Shown here piece by piece: positions 22,878 to 34,390 of a DNA stretch of 64,000 bases. Numbering within the stretch: position 1 is the first letter of the stretch; each line of letters opens with the position of its first letter. The stretch covers positions 644,849-708,848 of the forward strand of contig LNAC01000037.1 of NCBI GenBank assembly GCA_002007465.1. Direction: 5' to 3'. The position numbers and the translations under genes are program-made. This DNA is from Ailurus styani. Taxonomy: Eukaryota; Chordata; Mammalia; Carnivora; Ailuridae. Below the pieces are notes generated by a model. It was not told the origin of the DNA. It was given only the letters and a program-made list of their open reading frames with translations, and did no database searches.

Positions 22878-23900
22878 GTGATTAATATATTCAGCTATTC
22901 ATCCCCTCAGCCAACTCCCACCAAAATAACAAGGAGGAGGAACACCCAGCAGAGGAAAAATTCAGAGACTGTGACCTCTGCCACAGAACTATTTGGTATG
23001 GACATAAACAATATGTCGGAAATGGAATTCAGGGTAAAAATTGCCCAGGCAATGTCTAGATTGGAGAAGACCATTAGTGGTCACATAATGGCCAACATAG
23101 AATCTCTAAAGGAGGAAGTGAGAAGTGATCTGGCAGAAGTCAACAATACTATCAAGAAGATCAAATCTAATCTAAATACTCTAATAGCTAGGAAAACTGA
23201 GGTAGAAGATCAAATTAGTGATCTAGAAAACTGGCTGCTAGACAAGGTGGATCAGGAGGAGGTATGGAACAAACAACTTAGAAGCCATGAAAACAGAATT
23301 AGGGAAATAAATGACGCCATGAAACGTTCCAATGACAGAATTATTGGGATCCCTGAGGTGGTGGAGAAAAAGAGAAGACTCAAAGAGGTGGTTGAGCAAA
23401 TACTGGATGAAAATTTCCCTAATCTGTGGAATGGAACAAGTGTTTCTGTCCTAGAGGCAGAAAGGACACCACCCTCCCTGCAAGATCAAAGAGTTTAGAA
23501 AGAGTCTCAGACACTTAATTGTGAGATTCACGAATCATAAATTCAGACAGGAGGTCTTAAGGGCAGCTAGGGAGAAGAGATTCCTTATATATCGAGGAAG
23601 GACCATCAGAATAACATTGGAATAGGGTGGATGGGTTATGGACATTGGGGAGGGTTTGTGCTTTGGTGAATGCTGTGAAAGATGTAAGCCTGATGATTCA
23701 CAGACCTGTACAACCGGGGCAAAGAATAAAAAAAAAAAAAAAGAATAACATTGGACTTGTCCACAGAAACCTGGCAAGCCAGAATGGGTTGGCAAGACAT
23801 ATTCAGGGCACTAAATGAGGAGAACACGCAGCCAAGAATACTTTATCCAGCAAGGCTGATATTCAGAATGAATGGAGAGATAAAGAGCCTCCAAGATTGA
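22878..23900 (+). pseudogene. L1 ORF1 (RNA-binding protein), disrupted
   Basis: ORF1p coats L1 RNA as a trimer. The open part (22878-23498, 206 codons) shows a basic N-terminus ('ITRRRNTQQRKN'), a long heptad-rich coiled coil (about residues 45-150) and the start of the RRM ('NDRIIGIPE'). The frame then breaks. The C-terminal domain continues in other phases, is split by the tail insertion at 23621-23741, and ends at 'ataaagagcctccaagattga' (TGA 23898-23900). No ATG precedes the basic block in frame; the nearest ATG is 22998. So the true start is uncertain and the protein is non-functional. Confidence 0.88.
23621..23741 (+). mobile_element. L1 tail-only insertion with 13-bp TSD, inside ORF1
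   Basis: 121 bases hold only the last part of an L1 3' UTR ('aatagggtggatgggttatg', 'gattcacagacctgtacaac') and a 15-A tail. agaataacattgg flanks it at 23608-23620 and 23742-23754. Removing it restores continuous ORF1 sequence ('cagaataacattggacttgtc'). The source family is the one at 1-465 and 55946-61230, not the host L1. Confidence 0.95.
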
Positions 23901-24014
23901 CAAGGTCTAAAAGACTGTGTGACCAAAAAGCCAGCACTACAAGTAATATTAAGGGGGGTTCTATAAAAGAACAAAGAACCCAAGAGTGACATAGAACAGA
24001 ACATTACAGAGACA

Positions 24015-27000
24015 ATGCATAGAAACAAGGATTTCACAGGCAACATGATGTCAATAAAAACTTTCGTTTCAATAATAAATCTAAATGTGAACAGCCTAAA
24101 TGTTCCCATAAAAAGGCACAGGGTTACAGACTGGATAAAACGACAGGATCCGTCCATATGCTGTCTACAAGAGGCACATTTTGTACATAAAGGTATATTC
24201 AGACTGAACGTGATGAGATGGAGAACCATCTTTCATGCCAGTGGGCCTCAAAAGAAAGCTAGGGTAGTGATTCTCATATCAGATAATTTAAATTTTAAGT
24301 AAAGACTGTAGTCAGAGATACAGAAGGACACTCAGTAACTCTCAAAGGGTCTATCCAACAAGAAGATCTAACAATTGTAAATATTTATGCCCCCAACATG
24401 GGAGCAGCCAACTACATAAGCCAATTGCTAATCAAAATAGAGACATATTAATAAGACTATGTTAATTGTAGGGGATCTTAACATGGCACTCTCAGCAATA
24501 GACAGATCATCTAAACAGAAAATCAACAAAGAAACAAGAGCTTTGAGTGACACATTGGACTACATGGACCTCATAGATATATACAGAACATTCCACCCTA
24601 AAACAGCAGAATACTCATCCTTCTCTAGCACACATGGAACTTTCTCCAGAATAGACCACATACTCAGTCACAAATCAGGGCTCAACTGATACCAAAAGGT
24701 AGAGATTATCCTCTGCATATTCTCAGACCACAGTGCTTTGAAACTGGAGCTCAACCACAAGAAACAGTTTGGAAGGAAATCAAACACGTAGAAGATAAAG
24801 ACCATCCTGTTCAAGAATGGATCAACCAGGAAATCAAAGGAGAAACTAAACAATTCATGGAAACCAATGAGAATGAAGACACATTCGTCCAAAACCTATG
24901 GGATAAGGCAAAGGCAGACCTAAGGGGGGAGATACATAGCCATCCAAACTTTACTCAAAAAAAAAAAAATGGAAAGATCCAGAATACACCAACTCTTTTT
25001 ACACCTTAAGGAACTAGAAAATAAAGAACAAATTAAGCCAACCCCATGCACAAGAAGAGAAATAATTAAGATTAGAGCAGAGATCAATGACTTAGAAACT
25101 AGAGGTACAGTAGAACACATCAACGAAACTGGAGGGTTCTTTGAAATAATTAATAAGACTGATAAACCACTGGCCAGACTAATCCAAAAGAAAAGAGATG
25201 ACTCAAATTAATAAAATTATGAATGAAAGGGGAGATATCATGACTAACACCAAGTAAATATAAACAATCATCAGAAACTATTATCAACAGCTCTATGCCA
25301 ATAAGTTAAGCAACCTAGATGAAATTGATACATTCCTGGAAACCTATAAACTTCCAAGACTGAGACAGGAAGAATTTCACAGCCTGAATAAACCAATATC
25401 TAGCAACGAGATTGAAGCCATGATCAAACAAGAGTCCAGGACCTGACGGATTCCCTGGGGAATTCTACCAAACATTTAAAGAAGAAATATTACGTATTCT
25501 CCTGAAGCTGTTTCAAGAAATAGAAACAGAGGGAAATCTTCCAGACTCTTTCTATGAAGCCAGCATTACCTTGATCCCAAAACCCAGCAAAGACCCCATC
25601 AAAAAGGAGAATTTCAGACCAATATCCCTGATGAATATGGATGCCAAGATTCTAAACAAGATCCTAGCTAATAGGGTTGAACAGTACATTAAAATAATTA
25701 TCCATCATGATCAGGTAGGATTTATCCCTGGGATGCAAGAGTGGTTCAACATTTGCCAATTAATCAATGTGATAGAACAAATCTATAAGAGAAGAGAGAA
25801 GAACCAAAAATCCTCTCAATTGATGTTGAAAAAACATTTGACAAAGTAGATAAAGCATCCGTTCCTGATTAAAACTCTTCAAAGGATAGGGATATGGGGG
25901 AACACTCCTCAACTTCATAAAATCTATGAAAAACCCACAGCAAATAACATTCTCGATGGGGAAAAACTGACAGCCTTCCCATTGAAATCAGGAACACGAC
26001 AAGGATACCCACTCTCACCACTGTCGTTCAACATAGTAATAGAATGCCTAGGAACAGCAATCAGACAGCAAAAATAATTAAAAATTATTCAATTTGGCAA
26101 AGAAGAAGTCAAACTCTCTCTCTTCACAGGTGACATGATACTTTATATGGAAAACCCAAAGAACTCCACCCCCAAACTACTAGAACTTATAAAGCAATTC
26201 AGTAATGTGGCAGGATACAAAATCAATCCACAGAAATCAGTTGCTTTCTTATACGCTAGCAATGAAAATTAGAAAGGGAAATTAGAGAATCGATTCCATT
26301 TACTGTAGCACCAAAAGCCATAAGATATGTTGGAATAAACCTAACCAAATAGGTAAAGGATCTGTACTCGAGGAACTACAGAACACTTATGAAAAATATT
26401 GAAGAAGATACAAAAAGATGGAAAAGCATCCCATGCTCATGGATTGGAAGAATAAACATTGTTAAAATGTCTATACTGCCCATAGCAATCAATACTTTCA
26501 ATACCATCCCGATCAAAATTTCACTGGCATTTTTCAAAGTGCTGAAACAAACAATTCTAAAACATGTATGGAACCAGAAAAGACCCCAAATTGCTAAGGG
26601 AATATTGAAAAAGAAAAACAAAGCTGGGGGCATCACATTGCCTGATTTCAAGCTTTACTACAAAGCTGTGATCACCAAGACAGCATGGTACTGGAACAAA
26701 AACAGACACATAAACCAATGGAACAGAGTGAAGAGTCCCGATATGGACCCTCAACTTTATGGTCAAATAATCTTGGACAAAGCAGGAAAAAATATCCACT
26801 GGAAATAGCCTCTTCAATAAATGGTGCTGGGAAAATTGGGCAGCTATGTATAGAAGAATGAAACTTGACCATTCTCTCACAGAATACACAAAGATAAACT
26901 CGAAATGGATGAAAGACCTCAACATGAGGCAGGAATCTATCAAAATCCTAGAGGAGAACAAAGGCAATAATCTCTTTGACATCAGCCAGAGGAAATTCTT

Positions 27001-27870
27001 TCAAGATACATATCCAAAGCAATGGACATAACAGCAAAAATGAATTTTTGGGACTTCATCAAGATAAAATGCTTTTGCACAGCAAAGGAAACAGGTAACA
27101 AAACAAAGAGGCAACCCACGGAATGGGAGATGATATTCACAAATGACACTACAGACAAAGGGCTGATAGCTAAGATCTATATAGAACTTCTCAAGCTCAA
27201 TATCCAAAAAACAGATAATATGCCAAAAATGGGCAGAAGACATGGATAGACACTTTTCCAAAGAAGACATACAAATGGCTAGCAGACATATGAAAAAATG
27301 TTCATCATCACTAAACTATCAGGGAAAACACATCACAGCCATCAGGGAAACTCAAATCAAAACCACATTGAGATGCTATCTTACACCAGTTAGAATGGCC
27401 AAAATCAATAAGACAGGAAACAACAAGTGTTGGAGAAGATGTGGAGAAAGGGGAACCCTCTTTCACTGTTGGTAGGAATGCAAGTTGGTGCACCCACTTT
27501 GGAAAACATTGTGAAGATTCCACCAAAAATTAAAAATAGAGCTACCCTCTGACCCTGCAATTGGACTACTGGGTATTTACCCCAAAGAAACAGATGTAGT
27601 GAAAATAAGGGCCATATGTACCCCAATGTTCATAGCAGCAATATCCACAATCGCTAAACTGTGGAAAGTGCTGAGACTCCCTTCAACAGACAAATGGATA
27701 AAGAAGATGTGGTTCATATATACAACGGAATATTTCTCAGCCATCAGAAAGGATGAGTATCATCCAACATTTGTACCAGCATAGACGGGTCTGGAGGAGA
27801 TTATGCTGAGTGAAATAAGTGAAGCAGAGAAAGTCAATTATCATATGGTTTCACTTACTTGTGAAACATA
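24015..27870 (+). pseudogene. L1 ORF2 (endonuclease/RT), multiple frameshifts and stops
   Basis: All ORF2 regions are in order. Endonuclease: 24015-24689, with 'LNVNSLN', 'GDLNMAL' and a 'SRIDHIL' block with the catalytic-type Asp-His. Linker: 24969-25211. RT: 25480-26300. Thumb and connection: 26389-27000. C-terminal domain: 27240-27780. The RT catalytic motif, FADD in sibling copies, reads F-T-G-D at 26123-26134. Together with at least six frame breaks this leaves no enzyme. Confidence 0.92.
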
Positions 27871-29989
27871 AGGAATAAAATGGAGGACTCTAGGAGAAGG
27901 GAAAGAAAAGTTAATTGGGGTAAATTGGAAGAGGAAATGAACCATGAGAGATTGTGGACTCTGAGAAACAAACTGAGGGTTTTGGGAGGGGGAAAAAGGG
28001 GATGGGTGTGCCTGGTGGTGTGTATTAAGGAACTCATGTATTGCATTGAGCACTGGGTGTGGTGCATGAACAATGAATCTTGGATCACTTAAAAAATAAA
28101 ATAAGAAAAATAAAAAATAAAAGTAAATAAATAAATAAATAAATAAACAAATAAACAAACAAATAAATAAATTACTGCCTCTTTTCTACTGCAAGTTTTA
28201 TGGTCTCATATTTAATCCATGTAGAGTTCATTTTTCTTTATGGTGTATGTGGCCCAGTGTTATATTTTTTACATGTAGCTGTCCAGTTTTCCCAGCACAG
28301 TTTATTGAAGAGACTTTATTTTCATTGTATATTCCTGCATTTTTTGTCATTGATTTTGAAAGAGTGGGTTTATTTCTTGGTACTCTGCACTGTTCCACTA
28401 ATCTATGAGTCTTTTTTTTTTTTGCCAGCACCATACTATATTGGCTACTACATATTTGTAGTATATCTAGAAATCTGAGATAATGATGCCTTCATCTTTG
28501 TTGTTTCTCAGGATCACTTTGGCTACAAGGGGTCTATTGTGGATTCACACAAATTTTAGGATTATTTGTTCTACCTCTGTGAAAAAATGTTGATATTTTG
28601 ACAGGATTGCACTGAATTTATAGATTGCTTTGGACAGTGTTGACATTTTAGTATTAGTTATTTAAATTTGAGAACTTAGAATATCTTTCCATTTGTTTCT
28701 GTCATCTTGTTTCCTTCATGTTTTTTAGTTTGGAATTTTAGGCTTTTGCTTCCTTCATTTAGTTTATTCCTAGGTGTGTGTGTGTGTATGTGGGTGTGTG
28801 TGTGCAATTGTTAATTAGATGTTATTCTTAATTTTTCCCTCTGCTATTTCATTATATGTGTATAAAATTCAACAGATTTTTGTATATTAACTTTGTAGCC
28901 AATGAATTTACTAATTTCATTTATCAGATCTTATAGCTTGATGGTGACTTTTTAGGGTTTTCTATATATACTATCATATAACCTGCAAATAGCAGAAGCT
29001 CTACTTCTTCCTTATTAATTTGGATGCTCTTTATTTCCTTTACTGTGTGACTGCTGCAGTGTTCATTTCCAGAGCCCTGTTGAATAATATTGGTGAGAAT
29101 GTACATCTTTGTCTTGTTCCTGATCTTAGAGGAAAAGTTCTGCTTCCCATCATTGGGTATGATGTTAGCTGTGGGTTTTTCGTATATAACCTTCACTGTT
29201 GAGGTATGTTTCATTTAAACAAAAGTTGTTGGTAATTTTTATCAAATATGGATTTTTTACTTTTTCAAATATTATTTCTGCAGCTATAGAAATTATCATG
29301 TGATTTCTATTTCTCATTAATACGATGTAGCAAGTTGATTGATTTGTGAATATTGAATATCCCTGGAATGAATCCCTCTTGATCATTGTAAATATTTTTA
29401 AATCTATCATTGGATTAAATTTGCTAGTATTTTGTCAGGAATTTTTGTATCTATGTTCAGAGATATTAAAACTAAAAAGATAGTTTTATTTCTTTTACTG
29501 TTTTTTCTGGTTTTGATATCAGGGTATAGGTGGATTTGTAGAACAAATTTTGAAACCTTTCTTCTATTATTTGGAATAGTTTGTGAAGAACAAGAATTAA
29601 CACTTCTTTAAATGCTTGGTAGAAATCTCCTCTGAAGTCATCTGTTCATGGACTTTTGTTTTTTGGGAGTTCTTTATTACTGATGCAATTTTATAGGTAG
29701 TAATTGCTCTGTTCAAATTTTCTATTTCTTCTTGATTCAGCTTGATAGGTTATATGATTCTAGGGAATTATTCCTTTATTTTGTGTTGTCCTATTTGTTG
29801 ACATATAATTATTCATAGTATTCTCATAATCCTTTATATTTCTGTGATGTCAATTGTTATTTCTCTTTCATTTGTGATTTTCTTGAGTCCTCTCTTTGTT
29901 TTTGATAAGTCTAGCTAAAAGTTTATCAATTTTGTTTATCTATTCAAAGAACCAGATCCTGGTATCATTGTTCTGTCGCATTTTTCTAA

Positions 29990-30045
29990 ATATTTATTTA
30001 TTTGTTTGTTTGTTTATTTATTTATTTATTTATTTATTTATTCTC
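29990..30045. repeat. (TTTA)n/(TTTG)n low-complexity tract
   Basis: Units of 'ttta' with some 'tttg' extend for about 55 bases within the antisense L1. It may be the remnant poly-A region of a lost SINE or a local expansion. Confidence 0.85.
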
Positions 30046-30185
30046 TAATTATTATTTCTTTCCTTCTGCTGGCTTTGGGCTTTTTTTCTTCTTTTTTAGC
30101 TCCTTTGATGTAATGTTAGGTTGTTTGTTTGTCTTTATCTTGTATTTTTTTAGGTAGGACTATATTGCCATAATCGTCCCTCTTA

Positions 30186-30397
30186 TTTATTTTTTTAAAG
30201 ATTTTACTTATTTATTTATTTGTTTGTTTGTTTGACAGAGCCAGAGACAGCACAAGCAGGGGGAGCAGCCAAGGAAGAGGGAAAAACAGGCTTCCTGCTG
30301 ATCAGGGAGCCTGATGCAATGCTGAACCCCAGGACCCTGGGATTATGACCTGAGCTGAAGGCAGAGGCTTAACTGACTGAGCCACCCAGGTGGCCTT
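30186..30397 (-). mobile_element. CanSINE, antisense
   Basis: It runs from 'ttttaaagattttacttatt' through 'ggcttcctgctgatcaggg' to 'gactgagccacccaggtggc'. The tail side carries 'ttatttatttgtttgtttg' expansions. It lies in the antisense L1. Confidence 0.93.
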
Positions 30398-30459
30398 GTA
30401 ATCTTCCATCTTAGAATACCTTTTGCTGAATCCCAAGGCTTTCGCACTGCTGTGTGTTG

Positions 30460-30663
30460 TTTTTTAATTAATTAATTAATTAATTAACTTATGAGAGAAA
30501 GAAAGAAAACCCGAGCTGGGGGTGGGGGAGGGCCAGAGGGAGAGGGAGAAGCAGACTTCCTGCTAAGCAGGGAGCCTGACACGGGGCTCAATCCCAGGAT
30601 CATGACCTGAGCCAAAGGCGGATGCTTAACCACTCCACTTAAAACTGAGTCACCAAGGTGCCT
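30460..30663 (-). mobile_element. CanSINE, antisense, with (TTAA)n tail
   Basis: The A-tail has become (TTAA)n (30464-30487), followed by a purine-rich middle and 'gagcctgacacggggctcaat'. The head is diverged ('aaaactgagtcaccaaggtgcc'). It is about 60 bases from the previous SINE. Confidence 0.9.
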
Positions 30664-32090
30664 CTGGACTGTTGTGTTTTCATTTTCATTTTTACTTATC
30701 TGTGTTTGTCTTTTTTTTAATTTCCTCTCTGGTTTCTGGGTTGACCTATTCATTTTTTAGTAGCATGCTCTTTATCCTTTAGGTATTTGTGTTATTTCCA
30801 ATTTTTATTTTTGTGATGATTTCTAGTATCATATCATCATCATTGAAAAATATGCATTATACGACTTCAATATTTTTGAATTTATTGAGGCGTGTTTTGT
30901 GACCTGACATGTGATCTATTCTCAAGAATTTTCCATGTGTACTTGAATGTGTATTCTATTATTTTGGAATGGAATGTTCTGACACTCTGTTAGTTCAATC
31001 TGGATAACAAAAGTGTTATTCAAAGCCACCATTTCCGTATTGCTTTTCTGTCTCGATGATCTACCCATTTATATAATTATTATATTAAAGTCCCCTACTA
31101 TAATTGGGTGACTGTCAACTTCTTCCTTTATGTTTGTTCACAGCTACTTCATGTATTTAGTTGCTCCTACATTGGGTGCATAATTATTTGTAATTTTTAT
31201 ATCCTCTTCTTGTATTGTTTCCTTTATCATTATATAATGCCCTTCTTTATGTCTTGTTAGTCTTTGTTTAAAGTCTATTTTGCCCAATCTATGTATGATA
31301 ACCAAAGTATTTTTGCTTCCATTTGCATTGTGAATATTTTTCCATACTTTCATTTTCAATCTGCATGTGTCTCTAGGTCTGAAATGAGTCTCTTGTTGGC
31401 AGATTATATGTAGATCTTGTTTTATTATTATTATTATTTTATTAATTCAGTCACCCTCTGTCTATTCATTGGAGGACTTAGTTCATTTTGCTTTGAAGTA
31501 ACTATTGATAGATATGTCCTTATTGTAATTCTGTTATTTGTTTATGTTTGTTTTTATAGTTCTCTATTTTTTTCTTCTTCACTTTCTTTCTGGTTTGGTG
31601 GATTTCTTTAGTGTTATACTTGGATTCCTTTCTCTTTTATGTGCATCTACTAAAGATTTTTGATGTATGGTTACCATTATGTTCACATCTTATGCATATA
31701 GCATCTATATTAAGCTGACGGTTACTTAAGTTTGAAGTACTTATTCTATAAGTATTAAATTTTTTCCTATCATAATTTTCCTACTTCTGATTATGGATTT
31801 ATTTTTCCTCTCAAAGAATTTCCTTATAAGTAAATGACTTGGAAGTCTGGCTTAGTGGTGATGAACTCCTTAACTTTTATTTATCTGGTAAGCTCTTTAT
31901 TTCTTATTCTGAATGACAAACTTTCCAGATAGAGTATTCTTGGTTACAGGTTTTTTTTTTTCCTTCCTCCTTTCAGTACTTTGAATATATCATTCCAATT
32001 CCTTCTGTCATGTAGTTTCTGCTGAAAAGTCATCTGATAACCTTATGGGGTTTCCCTTTTATGTAACTGTTTCCCTTCCTCTTGATACTT

Positions 32091-32286
32091 TAAAAAAATT
32101 TTTTTCTTTATTTATTTGACAGAGAGATAGAGAGAGCACAAATAGGCAGAGATGTAGGTAGAAGAAGAGGGAGAAGCAGTATCTCCACTGAGGAGGGAGC
32201 CCAATGTGGGGCTCAATTCCAGAACCCTGGGATCATGACCCGAGCTAAGGGCCGCCACTTAACTGACTGAGGCACCCAGGCTCCTC
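32091..32286 (-). mobile_element. CanSINE, antisense
   Basis: It runs from 'tctttatttatttgacagag' to 'actgaggcacccaggctcc'. The host repeat 'tcttgatacttt.aaaa' occurs on both sides, a TSD of about 15 bp. It lies in the ORF1 part of the antisense L1. Confidence 0.93.
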
Positions 32287-32508
32287 TCTCTTGATACTTT
32301 TAAAATTTACTTTACTTTACTTTTATTTTTAAAATTTAAAGTTTACCACTACTTTTTACCATTTTAATTATAATATGTCTTGATGTGGACCTCCTTGGGT
32401 TACAGTAGTTGGGGGCAATCTGTGCATCCTGGATCTGGATATCTGTTTACTTGCACAGGTTAGGGAAATTGTCACCTACTATTTAGTCATATACATTTTC
32501 TGGTTCTG

Positions 32509-33075
32509 ATGAACAGGGGATATTGCACAGTAAGGCCCGACAGGGTCTCTTCTTCATTAGGCCACTGCTTTCAAGATCAGTGGATGTAGCTGATTTTCCT
32601 AATACATAGAAACAATTTTTTTGTGTGTTAGACAAAATGAGGAGAGAGAGGAATTTGTCCCAAATGAAATAATAGGACAAAATCATAGCAACATAGCTAA
32701 ATGAAATGGAAATAAGCAATATGCATAATAAATAATTCAGAATAATTGTCATAAAGATACTGGACTTTAGACAAAATTGGAGGATCTCAATGAGAACTTC
32801 AAGGGATAGGAAATATAAAGAAGAACAAGTCAGAGATGAAGAACTCAATAACTGAAAAAAATATATCTACTGAAGTAAATAATGAGTAGATTAGAAAATA
32901 ATGAAGAAAGGATCAGTGACCGAGAAGAATGCGTAATGGAAGACGATAAAACTGATTATCAACAAGCAAACAGAAAAAAACAAACAATAAAAAAGAATAA
33001 ATTAAGGGAACTCAGCCTTACCGTCAAACATAAGAACATTAGTAGTTAATGATTACAGAAGGAGAACAGAGGGGG
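32509..33075 (+). mobile_element. Inverted 5' segment of the antisense L1 (5' UTR end + ORF1 N-terminal part)
   Basis: Sense-strand L1 sequence begins abruptly: the end of the 5' UTR ('aacaggggatattgcac', 'ttaggccactgctttcaag'), then ORF1 coiled-coil codons, then 'gaactcagccttaccgtcaaac' and the start of the RRM near 33040. The ORF1 sequence missing here is the part that opens the antisense segment ending at 32508. Only about 40 bases of ORF1 appear lost between the two, the pattern left by twin priming. Confidence 0.8.
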
Positions 33076-34107
33076 AGGGGCAGAAGATTTACTCATTTAT
33101 GTGGGTTGCATGTGCCATATTATTGTGGTTGAGGCACATTTGCCCTTAGTCTAGTCATCTGCAATGGCCAGCTTTGCCTGTTATAGTTGTACCAGGCAGC
33201 GTTTGGCTCCTGTGCTGTTAAGGGACCTGTCTGGGGCCACTGCAGGCTCGTAGTTGCGTACTGTCATCAGTTGGACTAGATGTCTACTCTCACCCTATCT
33301 TTCAAAACTTAGCAACATGGACCTGCAAGGTGCTCTCCCTGCCTTGTTCCCTGAGAGAATTTCATTGGTGGGTAAGGCTGGCAATCATAGGCGATGCCTA
33401 CTTCCTATCTGTCTGCTGTACCTGGAGTCACACTGATCATCAGGGCACACTCTCTTCACTGCCATAAGGTTCAACTATTGGGACTGTGGATGTCCTGTGT
33501 GTGTAGTTATCTTTCCCTCTCCCCAGGACAGGAGTCACTTTGGAGTGGTGCTGGTCCCTGCCTGGGCTGCTTGAAGGTGTGTCAGGGTGAAAGCCACTTT
33601 GGAGGCAACACTACTCAGTAGGACCAGTTGGATGAAGTGTATCCCCAAAGGAATGTGGTGGCAGGGCACGTGGTGCAACAAGATAGGTAGAGAGTGTTGG
33701 CACCTGTTCCTGTAACTGCTTTGCTATCCAAGTTGTGGTGGAGTGGAAATATGGCACCCATCAGCTCATTTGCTCTTGGAGAGATCTAAACATACCTGCC
33801 CCTCCACTGCATATTTTGAAGTTAGTAAGTCAACCTCCTTCACGTAATCCCCAGCTGCATTCAAACTGTTGTTACATTGCTGTATCTCAGCCAGGTTGTC
33901 ATGCTGGTTCTTTAAGGGCAGAGATATAATTTCCTATAGCCAGCCCTCTGGTTTTCCAGAAGCTAAGCCACCTTACTAATTTTTTTTTACTTGTTTGAGC
34001 AAGAAAGAGAGGATTCAGTTCCTTTTCTGAATTAGTTTCACTGATGTGTCAGTTATCTTGGTATGTCCCTGTGATGAGGTGAACTCAGTATCATCTAATT
34101 CCATCTT
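33076..34107. other. Unassigned GC-richer block and T-rich stretch
   Basis: 33080-33960 is richer in G+C than its surroundings and contains 'aagggacctgtctggggcc' and 'agttggactagatgtctac'. It may be the 5' end of an L1 family I cannot name, or another retroelement. Frames of 60-75 codons at 33254-33929 show no protein likeness. 33970-34107 is T-rich and unassigned. The outer L1 resumes at 34108. Confidence 0.4.
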
Positions 34108-34390
34108 CTTCCTTTGCCCTTTTTTAATTGGGTTTTTATTTTTTTTATTCTGGGGTGGTAGGACCTCTTTATATCTTCTGAATATTAATTCGTTATCAGA
34201 TAGATAATTCACAAATATTTTCTCCCATTTTGTGTGTCATATTTTCACTCTGTTGATATACATTGATGAACTTTTAAAAAATTATGAAATACAAATTATT
34301 ATTACTATTATTATTTACTTTTGTTGCTTCACATTGCTTTTTTCCCTTGAAAACATTTGGGTTTATCCTTGGTACTTGATACATACAGGG
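34108..34390 (-). mobile_element. Outer antisense old L1, resumed
   Basis: 'cctttgcccttttttaattggg', 'ctctttatatcttctgaata' and 'cacaaatattttctcccatttt' continue the antisense ORF2 C-terminal region that stops at 19476. The join points share a tttgcacattt / tttgccctttt-like string, a probable diverged TSD of the inner element. Confidence 0.7.

Larger units (their letters stand above)
21047..28168 (+). mobile_element. Full-length sense L1 (7.1 kb) with 12-bp TSD
   Basis: A complete order: GC-rich 5' UTR (21047-22870), ORF1 (22878-23900), ORF2 (about 24015-27870), 3' UTR and an (A)AAT-rich tail (28089-28168). The direct repeat aaattactgcct flanks it at 21035-21046 and 28169-28180, and the host antisense L1 reads on at 28181. 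Two L1-tail insertions (about 21345 and 23621) and a (CTAT)n tract lie within it. ORF1 and ORF2 carry stops and frameshifts, so it is non-autonomous. It is the most complete L1 in the window. Confidence 0.95.
28181..32508 (-). mobile_element. Antisense L1 continued (ORF2 to ORF1 C-terminus)
   Basis: The antisense L1 interrupted at 21034 continues: RT and linker (28181-29990), the region upstream of RT with SINEs (29990-30700), endonuclease (30700-31400, minus frame 31144-31359 with an 'NNYAPNVGA'-like block), the inter-ORF spacer (31400-31800) and the ORF1 C-terminus (31850-32508). It ends abruptly at 32508, where the strand of the L1 flips. Confidence 0.88.

Noticed and set aside
30000..30045. 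Possible CRISPR-like or regulatory array of short repeats
   Set aside because: Simple (TTTA)n low complexity without spacers; mammalian DNA.
33254..33929. Possible host exon in GC-richer DNA
   Set aside because: Three short frames in different phases, no credible splice sites, and the block lies within a nest of retroelements.
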